From Bacteroidales bacterium (GTDB taxonomy: Bacteria; Bacteroidota; Bacteroidia; Bacteroidales; UBA932), in contig JAFVWT010000007.1 of NCBI GenBank assembly GCA_017501525.1, forward strand, positions 1 to 64,000: 64,000 bases of DNA, in the 5' to 3' direction. Of this stretch, positions 45,250-52,153 are shown in pieces. A program made the position numbers and the translations under genes. Below the pieces are notes generated by a model. The model saw only the letters and a list, made by a program, of their open reading frames with translations, had not been told where the DNA came from and did no database searches. Each line of letters starts with the position of its first letter. Position 1 is the stretch's first letter.

Positions 45250-46323
45250 ATGAGACACACATTATTAATAACATTGGCAATATTGTCACTTGTTGCTTGT
45301 ACAAAAACAGACAAACCGGGAGCAGAAGGAAATGAGCCGTTATTGACCTGCACCTGCGAGACAATTCAGCATTTTAATGCAGATGGAGGAAATGGAGAAA
45401 TCACTTATACCCTTGAAAACCCTGTTGAAGGGGGACAAATTGAAGTCAGATGCGATGCAGAGTGGATTACCGATCTCACTGCCGGTCAGACAATCACATT
45501 CACAGTTACCCCAAACACTGAAATCCAGGAGCGTTCCGATGAAATAACAGTAACCTATCTCAATCAGAATTTCTCAGTAGAAATCATCCAGGAAGGAAAA
45601 GCACAAGAACCTAACGACTATTCTTTTACAATAACCTCTCCTACTGTGATGCACTTTGATGCACAAGGTGGCTCGGGAGAAATACATTACATTGTCGAAG
45701 ACAACTCCCACAACGACGAATATATAGTTACCTTTCAATGCGATGCCGACTGGATCAGTGACTTTGAAGGATTAGAGTATACTACATTCACCGTACTGCC
45801 CAACACATCTGAAACTCCTCGCACCACCACTATAACAGCTACCTATATTGACATTTCATACGAAATCACAATTGAGCAGGATGGTGCTCAACAGGAACAA
45901 GAGTACATTGATTTTGAAGCTCAATTCCTGCAAGGTGTCTACTACGGAAAACAATACGGCAGCGGATACAACTACTACATTTACCTTTCAGACGTAGGTA
46001 TGATTGCTGAAGATGAATTCAAGGACAACAGTACCACATTCAGATTTGATATCTATTCAAGCAAAGATTCCCAGCAAAACAATGTAATTTTGCCTGAAGG
46101 CACTTACCACTTTGACATCAACAACACTGCTCAGCCGGGAACATTTTCGTCCATGTACAGCATTTGCATGGTTAAAGAAGATGGAGAGATCAAAGGGTAC
46201 TACGGATTCGAATCAGGCACTGTCACCGTCACCGAGAATCATATTGAAGCAATCGTTGAATTTATGAGTGGTGATATATATAGGGTAACCTATTCAGGTC
46301 CGCTAAATATCACAATGCCCTAA
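45250..46323 (+). CDS. Lipoprotein with two BACON-type domains
   Basis: A 357-residue predicted surface lipoprotein (lipobox LVAC, Cys17). Two tandem BACON-like Ig domains, about residues 33-115 and 128-212, show the family pattern: a strand with FNADGGNGEITYTL or FDAQGGSGEIHYIV, then CDAEWITDL or CDADWISDF, and a final EIIQEG or IEQDGA. The C-terminal 140 residues form a separate unrecognised beta domain (YYGKQYGSGYNYYIYLSD onward). BACON domains are usually carbohydrate- or mucin-associated modules in Bacteroidales. The gene is followed by a repeat element and a second lipoprotein gene. Confidence 0.85.
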   Translation: MRHTLLITLAILSLVACTKTDKPGAEGNEPLLTCTCETIQHFNADGGNGEITYTLENPVEGGQIEVRCDAEWITDLTAGQTITFTVTPNTEIQERSDEITVTYLNQNFSVEIIQEGKAQEPNDYSFTITSPTVMHFDAQGGSGEIHYIVEDNSHNDEYIVTFQCDADWISDFEGLEYTTFTVLPNTSETPRTTTITATYIDISYEITIEQDGAQQEQEYIDFEAQFLQGVYYGKQYGSGYNYYIYLSDVGMIAEDEFKDNSTTFRFDIYSSKDSQQNNVILPEGTYHFDINNTAQPGTFSSMYSICMVKEDGEIKGYYGFESGTVTVTENHIEAIVEFMSGDIYRVTYSGPLNITMP

Positions 46324-46335
46324 TCGGAAAAACTT

Positions 46336-46455
46336 AAGGAATGTTCTATAAATTTCACATTTTAAAGACAGGCTTCCAGCACTTTTGCGCCCTTTATGGC
46401 TTTTCTCGGAGAAAATTCCATAAATCCCAACAAAGTCATTTATAAAACTTCCCTT
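46336..46455 (+). repeat. Interspersed MITE/REP-like element, copy G (most complete)
   Basis: A 120-bp element with inverted ends AAGGAATGTTCTATAAA and TTTATAAAACTTCCCTT. The interior reads GGCTTCCAGCACTTTTGCGC, CCTTTATGGCTTTTCTC, GGAGAAAATTCC and ATAAATCCCAACAAAGTC. It starts 13 bases after the BACON lipoprotein stop codon. Confidence 0.8.
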
Positions 46456-46482
46456 GAATATCAACAACTTAATACATTTCTT

Positions 46483-48585
46483 ATGAAAAAGTTCAAACAC
46501 CTACTAATCTGTCTCTTAGGAGTTATTACCATTGCAATTTCTGCCATATCATGCGACAAAAAGGAAGAGATCGATATTCCGACTCCTCCGACACCACCCA
46601 CCCCTGAGGACTCAACCTCTTACTATAAAATTTCATATACAAATGAATCCTTATTATATAAGGTAACAGCACCGGAATCGGCCTGCGAAGGGGAATTGGT
46701 CGAAGTGGAGGTCAAAACTCTTATTGATGGTGTAAATATAATATCTGTACTCTTCAACGAGAATCAGACAACCATCGGGGAGAGCCATCAGAACACTTCC
46801 GTCTACACATTCACAATGCCAGCAGAAGATGTTGAACTGACTGTTGAAAATAGTTGTGACATTATCCTTCAGGATGATTACTACTATACTGTCACATCAG
46901 ATAAATCCAATGCCAAATACAATGAGACCGTCAATGTGACATTTAGTGTATCAAACCCGAAATACAAAATGGCAGGAGCCACATTCAACGAGAATGAATG
47001 TACATTTGTCAGCAAGCAGGGAGACGATTATCTCTACTCATTCATAATGCCCGATACCCCTGTGACAGTAGCAGGCTATATCCAGGAAAACCAACTCCTC
47101 ATTGAGAGGACATGGGACGAAAATTGTGTAGTGGTAATGCTCGACTGTATAAACAACCAGGGAACACCTGAAGAGTATTGTTCACAAGCTCCCGGAGAAT
47201 TAGTCCATTTCATAGAGAAACACGACTTAGGATATGAGGTAACCCTTTCTGTTACGGGAATAGAAAGCGGAACTGATTATACATCAAGCATTTATTGGTC
47301 TTTAGCTGCAGACAACCATCTATATCAGGACTCATGGGCATTTATTATGCCCCAGGAGAGTGTTGTAATCAGCGCAAGAAGTACCGAAATAGAGATTTAT
47401 AAAGATGAGCCTTTTGTCGGAGTTTATAACGGATACCAGATCAGTGTTGGAGCCAACAATATATACACCAGCGATTTGCCAAACATGACTCTTAATCTTA
47501 AAGCAAATTCAGCATATTCACTTCTAACAACAGATGAGAATGAATTTAACTCTGAAGGGCTTTACACATATAGTCAAAACAGATTTGACTATGTTATTGA
47601 ATCATGTACCAACGACCTCGGTGCAAGGGGTGAATTTCTTGAAAACGACTTCATTTTTACTGAAGTACATTATCTGCTGTACGACAATGTAGATAATACC
47701 AGATATTATTTTGCAGGTAAATCGGGTTTTGATTATACTTGTGCATCAAGAGACCAATATGGAACTTTCTTCCTGATTGAAGCTAAAAACGAAACTGATT
47801 CATATTACTATTACATCGACAAGGAGAGAAGAACCATCTCAGCTGTAGAGGTCGACTTTGAATATGGAAACTCAATAGCCGACTATTCTTCAGCAAAAGT
47901 TTCATTGAACGGAGACCTGTTCATGAAATACAATTACTCTTCTGAATCAGCAGAAGAGCCAATCTTCACATATAGAGGAAAAGAATACGGCACATACACC
48001 TCTATCAATGATGGTTCACTGTTCCTCGATGGTTTTGGAACAGGTGAGTATAACGGCACCACCGCTACATATACCATAAATGGCACGATAGTATCATTCG
48101 GAACAGCTGATGAACTGATACAATTCAATATTGACCTGAACAACAAGACATTTACTTTGATAAATAATACAAAGGAATGGGGCTATTACACAAAATACAC
48201 ACTAAATAATGCCCAAATTTCCCTATCCGGTCAAATTTCAACAAATGGAGTTGTAACTATACAGATAGACAAGAATCTGATGGGCAGCACTAAAGAGGGA
48301 TATGCAGCAATACAGATTCAATATCCTGGTTCATTTGGACGACTTAGTGATATGGTATCTGATTGTCAGCCATATTATTTCGACGAAAATACCTCAACCC
48401 TCACCATAACAAATGTATTGCAAGGGACCGGTACAAACTACAGCACAATCAGAAAAGATATTACTTTGACTGTATCACAGGACAAATCTCAAATGACCTT
48501 TGATGCAGAGTATATATTCTCAACATCTACGCCATATGAATATTTGTTTGGAGGTCAGACAAATACAATAATTGCAGTAGAATAG
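46483..48585 (+). CDS. Large lipoprotein with repeated Ig-like 'F-x-MP' domains
   Basis: A 700-residue predicted surface lipoprotein (lipobox AISC, Cys24) with a Pro/Thr linker after the anchor (IPTPPTPPTPEDS). Residues about 45-320 hold three tandem domains, each ending in a similar motif: VYTFTMPAEDVELTVEN, YSFIMPDTPVTVAGY and WAFIMPQESVVISARS. This pattern is common in bacterial surface Ig-like repeats. The remaining 380 residues are beta-rich and aromatic, without recognised enzyme motifs. A longer frame starts at 46396 inside the repeat element, but the ATG at 46483 begins the signal peptide and is clearly the start. Confidence 0.8.
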   Translation: MKKFKHLLICLLGVITIAISAISCDKKEEIDIPTPPTPPTPEDSTSYYKISYTNESLLYKVTAPESACEGELVEVEVKTLIDGVNIISVLFNENQTTIGESHQNTSVYTFTMPAEDVELTVENSCDIILQDDYYYTVTSDKSNAKYNETVNVTFSVSNPKYKMAGATFNENECTFVSKQGDDYLYSFIMPDTPVTVAGYIQENQLLIERTWDENCVVVMLDCINNQGTPEEYCSQAPGELVHFIEKHDLGYEVTLSVTGIESGTDYTSSIYWSLAADNHLYQDSWAFIMPQESVVISARSTEIEIYKDEPFVGVYNGYQISVGANNIYTSDLPNMTLNLKANSAYSLLTTDENEFNSEGLYTYSQNRFDYVIESCTNDLGARGEFLENDFIFTEVHYLLYDNVDNTRYYFAGKSGFDYTCASRDQYGTFFLIEAKNETDSYYYYIDKERRTISAVEVDFEYGNSIADYSSAKVSLNGDLFMKYNYSSESAEEPIFTYRGKEYGTYTSINDGSLFLDGFGTGEYNGTTATYTINGTIVSFGTADELIQFNIDLNNKTFTLINNTKEWGYYTKYTLNNAQISLSGQISTNGVVTIQIDKNLMGSTKEGYAAIQIQYPGSFGRLSDMVSDCQPYYFDENTSTLTITNVLQGTGTNYSTIRKDITLTVSQDKSQMTFDAEYIFSTSTPYEYLFGGQTNTIIAVE

Positions 48586-48588
48586 TTT

Positions 48589-48660
48589 AAGGGAGATTCT
48601 ATAAAATCCGCGTTTAAAGGATAGGCTTCCAAAACTTCTGCGCCCTTTATGGATTTTATC
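48589..48660 (+). repeat. Interspersed MITE/REP-like element, copy H (left half)
   Basis: AAGGGAGATTCTATAAAATC, GGATAGGCTTCCAAAACTTC and TGCGCCCTTTATGGATTTT match the left half of copy G almost base for base. The right half is replaced by unrelated sequence with TTTAAATGGAGATTTTAAAG. It starts three bases after the lipoprotein stop codon. Confidence 0.7.
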
Positions 48661-48761
48661 GTAGTATAACCTTTAAATGGAGATTTTAAAGGAGTTTAAT
48701 CAAGTGAAAGAGGGGGACATCAGAATGTCTACCCTCTTTTTCATTGTTTTCAAAATTTTAT

Positions 48762-48769
48762 TACTTTTG
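48762..48769 (+). promoter_or_regulatory. -7 box eight bases before the VUT transporter start
   Basis: TACTTTTG matches TAnnTTTG. The intervening CCGCCGCT leaves room for an untranslated region of only a few bases. Confidence 0.45.
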
Positions 48770-48777
48770 CCGCCGCT

Positions 48778-49497
48778 ATGACAAATGAATTGCTTATAAT
48801 CCTATCTTTCTTCCTGATATATGGAGGAGTGATTCTTTTTTACTACTTTTTCGGTAAAAAAGGGTTATTGGCTTTCAATATCCTATCTACAATACTTGCC
48901 AACATTGAGGTCCTTATTCTTGTAAATGCCTACGGCATGGAGATGACATTAGGAAATGTACTTTTCGCAAGCACCTTTTTGATTACTGATATTTTCAGCG
49001 AAAACCACTCCCGTAAAGACGCGAATAAAGCAGTGATAATAAGCTCTTTATGCTCATTATTCTTTGTCCTGATTTCCCAAACATGGCTTTTGTACACTCC
49101 GAGTGAAAATGATTTGGTATCAGATTCCATAAGGACAATCTTCAGCAGTACTCCCCGAATCGTTTGCGCATCATTGGGTGTTTACCTGATTTCACAACTT
49201 ACAGATGTCTGGCTATATCACAAATGGTGGGAATGGTGCAAGAAACATTTCAAGAATTCCCAAAAAGGGTTGTGGATTAGAAACAATGGCTCCACTATGA
49301 TTTCCCAGCTTATCAATACCCTTTTGTACACACTATTTGCTTTCTACGGGACATATTCAAATGAAATATTATTGTCAATATTTGGCAGCACTTATCTTAT
49401 CTATTTCATTCTAAGCATAATAGATACTCCTTTTGTCTACTTGGCAAGAAAGATCCATATCGCAACCGAGAAAAAAAATACCGAACCACAAGAATAA
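48778..49497 (+). CDS. VUT/YhhQ-family transporter, probable queuosine precursor transporter
   Basis: A 239-residue inner-membrane protein with six predicted transmembrane segments. The family signature is FLITDIFSENHSRKDANKAV near residue 70, and the NGSTMISQLINTLLYTLFAF helix near residue 180 is also characteristic. YhhQ of Escherichia coli imports queuosine precursors, and this assignment is transferred by family. A minor charged tail (EKKNTEPQE) ends the protein. The rho terminator hairpin lies inside and just past its 3' end. Confidence 0.8.
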   Translation: MTNELLIILSFFLIYGGVILFYYFFGKKGLLAFNILSTILANIEVLILVNAYGMEMTLGNVLFASTFLITDIFSENHSRKDANKAVIISSLCSLFFVLISQTWLLYTPSENDLVSDSIRTIFSSTPRIVCASLGVYLISQLTDVWLYHKWWEWCKKHFKNSQKGLWIRNNGSTMISQLINTLLYTLFAFYGTYSNEILLSIFGSTYLIYFILSIIDTPFVYLARKIHIATEKKNTEPQE

Positions 49498-49517
49498 CTC
49501 TAAGCGGTCCGGTATTT
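49471..49517 (-). terminator. Rho-independent terminator of the rho transcript
   Basis: AAATACCGAACC (49476-49487) pairs with GGTCCGGTATTT (49506-49517) with one mismatch. On the minus strand the stem is followed by eight T. It lies 44 bases past the rho stop codon and overlaps the last codons of the convergent transporter gene. Confidence 0.8.
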
Positions 49518-49560
49518 ATCAAAATCAGCCTTCACAAATGGGAAGTGCTATAAATTGCAT

Positions 49561-51501
49561 CTACTCTCCATTAAGCATTGTAATGAGAAACTCTTCATTG
49601 CTCAATGTTGATTCAAGACGTTTTTTCATAAATTCCATTGCCTCAACACTTGTCATATCGGCAAGATGATTTCTAAGAATCCACAATCTGTTTATAACCT
49701 CTTTGCTTATCAACAGATCATCACGGCGGGTACTGCTTAAAGTGACATCCACTGCAGGGAATATCCGCTTGTTTGCCAATTTTCTGTCGAGCTGCAACTC
49801 CATATTTCCGGTACCTTTGAACTCCTCAAAGATAACATCGTCCATTTTAGAACCTGTCTCAGTAAGGGCAGTTGCCAGAATAGTCAGAGAGCCACCATTT
49901 TCAATGTTTCTCGCCGCACCGAAAAATCTTTTGGGTTTATGAAGAGCATTGGCATCCACACCGCCGGAGAGGACCTTGCCCGAAGCAGGTTGCACCGTAT
50001 TGAATGCCCTTGCAAGACGTGTAATTGAGTCCAGCAAAATTACAACATCGTGCCCACACTCAACCATTCTCTTAGCCTTTTCCAATACTATGCTTGCCAC
50101 TTTCACATGCCTTTCTGCAGGTTCATCAAATGTCGAAGCAACTACCTCTGCTTTAACGCTTCGTGCCATATCTGTGACCTCTTCAGGACGCTCATCGATC
50201 AGAAGCACTATCATATACACTTCAGGATGATTATCGGCTATTGCATTGGCTATTGACTTGAGTAACATTGTCTTACCTGTTTTTGGCTGAGCCACTATCA
50301 AGCCACGTTGTCCCTTACCTATAGGTGTAAACAAATCTACAACTCTACAAGAGAGGTCATTATGACCATTACCGGTAATATTGAACTTGTCATCAGGGAA
50401 AAGAGGTGTAAGAAAATCAAATGGAACCCTATCCCTTATATATTCGGGAGAACGTCCGTTTATGCTCTTAATCTTTACCAATGGGAAATATTTGTCTCCC
50501 TCCTTAGGGGGTCTTATCTCCCCTATAATAGTATCACCTGTCTTCAGGGCATAGCTTCTAATCTGAGATTGTGATACATATATATCATCAGGAGAATTCA
50601 GATAATTGTAATCAGAAGAGCGCAGGAAACCATATCCATCGGGCATAATTTCCAACACACCCTGACCTTCTACGATTCCTTCGTATTCAACTCTGGGAGG
50701 TTTAGAATTAACTACCTGTTTCTCTGTATTCTCCTTCGGTTCAGCTTCAACAGACTCCTTCTGATTTTGTTCAAGCCCATCGGTCTGGGGAACAGAGTCC
50801 TGCTTAGGCATCGGAACAGACTCTTTCTGCATCCTCTGCTCACCTACCCCTCGTTCTTCAACACGGGTATCAAATTGCTCTGCTGCAATCTCCACATCTG
50901 AATTTTCAGATACAGAATCCTGCTTGACAACAGTAGAAGATTTCTTTGGACGACCTCTTTTCTTCTTGGGAGATGTTGGTTCTGAAGGTAGGGCAGTCAC
51001 CTCTGTCACAGTATTCTGTATCGCCTCTACTGTTACCTGTTGCTCATCCTTAACATCTTGTGACTGCTGAACCTCAACCCTGTTTTCAGGTTGCTTCCTG
51101 CCAGGTCTTCTTCCCCTCTTGGGTTTAGGCTGAGATATGGTATTCTGAGGTGTTGGCTCTACTTGTTCATTGACAACTTCCTCCTGCTTAACACTAACAC
51201 TACCTTGTTCCTCTGTCTGATCCTGATTTTTATTTTCTAAGAAATATGACTTTATCTCCTGATGCTTATAAACTGCGGGATCTGTCGAGAAAATAGAGTC
51301 TGCCGGGCTCTGCTGAGGTTTTTGTATTCTTTTTCTTCTTTTCAAACGAGGCATTTCCTTACTTTGTATTGCCTGTTCATCAAGAATCTTGTAAACCAAG
51401 TCATCTTTGGAATATGAGTCAGCCTTTTTAATACCTAATTCCTGAGCTATAACATATAGTTCCTCGGGAGTCTTTGCTACTAAATCTAATATTCCGTACA
51501 T
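49561..51501 (-). CDS. rho: Transcription termination factor Rho, with long disordered insertion
   Basis: A 646-residue hexameric RNA helicase. An N-terminal Rho-N-like helical part (about residues 1-50) is followed by a roughly 220-residue low-complexity region rich in Gln, Glu, Lys and Val, with AT-hook-like GRRPGRKQ and KKRGRPKK patches. The OB-fold RNA-binding domain begins near [20 protein letters not shown]. The RecA-like ATPase has Walker [14 protein letters not shown] (about residue 405), [16 protein letters not shown] and [15 protein letters not shown]. The Escherichia coli protein is 419 residues, but long insertions are usual in Bacteroidetes. Transcription appears independent of ridA, with a structured leader upstream. 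Confidence 0.94.
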   Translation of the reverse strand: MYGILDLVAKTPEELYVIAQELGIKKADSYSKDDLVYKILDEQAIQSKEMPRLKRRKRIQKPQQSPADSIFSTDPAVYKHQEIKSYFLENKNQDQTEEQGSVSVKQEEVVNEQVEPTPQNTISQPKPKRGRRPGRKQPENRVEVQQSQDVKDEQQVTVEAIQNTVTEVTALPSEPTSPKKKRGRPKKSSTVVKQDSVSENSDVEIAAEQFDTRVEERGVGEQRMQKESVPMPKQDSVPQTDGLEQNQKESVEAEPKENTEKQVVNSKPPRVEYEGIVEGQGVLEIMPDGYGFLRSSDYNYLNSPDDIYVSQSQIRSYALKTGDTIIGEIRPPKEGDKYFPLVKIKSINGRSPEYIRDRVPFDFLTPLFPDDKFNITGNGHNDLSCRVVDLFTPIGKGQRGLIVAQPKTGKTMLLKSIANAIADNHPEVYMIVLLIDERPEEVTDMARSVKAEVVASTFDEPAERHVKVASIVLEKAKRMVECGHDVVILLDSITRLARAFNTVQPASGKVLSGGVDANALHKPKRFFGAARNIENGGSLTILATALTETGSKMDDVIFEEFKGTGNMELQLDRKLANKRIFPAVDVTLSSTRRDDLLISKEVINRLWILRNHLADMTSVEAMEFMKKRLESTLSNEEFLITMLNGE

Positions 51502-51594
51502 TTAATCGATTTTAATATTTAAAAGGATCTCTACAAATTTCAATGCTGCTTCTACAAATTACCTATCGCCGTTTACGAAATATTCTTTAGAAAA

Positions 51595-51651
51595 TTTCAG
51601 TATTTTCAAATCTCTACAGCCCAAACTAAAGGGCATTATAGAATACTGAAA
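51595..51651 (-). promoter_or_regulatory. Nested hairpin in the rho leader
   Basis: TTTCAGTATT (51595-51604) pairs with AATACTGAAA (51642-51651), and an inner GCCC/GGGC stem lies between them. It is about 95 bases upstream of the rho start codon, in the 242-base gap between ridA and rho. It could be an attenuator or autoregulatory element. A second small dyad, CAGACATTAATATCTG at 51686-51701, may end the ridA transcript. Confidence 0.4.
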
Positions 51652-51743
51652 TAGTTCAAAAGGAAATATAAAGAATGTAAAAATTCAGACATTAATATCT
51701 GAGAACATCCGATGGTAGTTACAGAAGTTCCTTTATAAAAAAA

Positions 51744-52124
51744 CTATTTGACAGCAATAACGTCTGCCTCTACAAGTGCTCCTTTGGGAAGTGCTGCAAC
51801 CTGATATGCAACTCTTGCAGGATATGGCTCTGTAAAATACTGAGAGTATACTTCATTCAATGTTCCGAAATCTGACATATTTTGAAGATATACAGTTGTT
51901 TTTACAACATTTGAAAAATCGTATCCAGCCTCTTCCAATACATATTTAAGATTGGTAAACACCTGAACCATTTGCTCTCTTACTCCACCTACTGCGAATT
52001 CTCCTGTTTTTGCATCAATTGGCAACTGTCCTGATACATAAAGGGTTCCGTTTGCTTCAACTGCTTGGCTATAAGGTCCTACAGCTGCGGGAGCCAAAGG
52101 ACTTGAAATTACTCTTTTACTCAT
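51744..52124 (-). CDS. ridA: RidA-family enamine/imine deaminase
   Basis: A 126-residue trimeric protein that hydrolyses reactive enamine/imine intermediates released by PLP enzymes. The family pattern is complete: SSPLAPAAVGPYSQAVEANG at the start, YVSGQLPIDAKTGEF, NLKYVLEEAGYDFSNVVKTT, the catalytic Arg in PYPARVAYQVAALPKGALVE and a final DVIAVK. A longer open frame reaches 52292, but it runs into lptD. The ATG at 52124 gives the normal length. It lies 29 bases downstream of lptD on the same strand. Confidence 0.94.
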   Translation of the reverse strand: MSKRVISSPLAPAAVGPYSQAVEANGTLYVSGQLPIDAKTGEFAVGGVREQMVQVFTNLKYVLEEAGYDFSNVVKTTVYLQNMSDFGTLNEVYSQYFTEPYPARVAYQVAALPKGALVEADVIAVK

Positions 52125-52153
52125 AATATTATTTTTTATAATGTGTTTATTAA

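Noticed and set aside
46396-46482. N-terminal extension of the 700-residue lipoprotein
   Set aside because: These codons lie in the short repeat element and would bury the signal peptide. The ATG at 46483 starts a proper lipoprotein signal.
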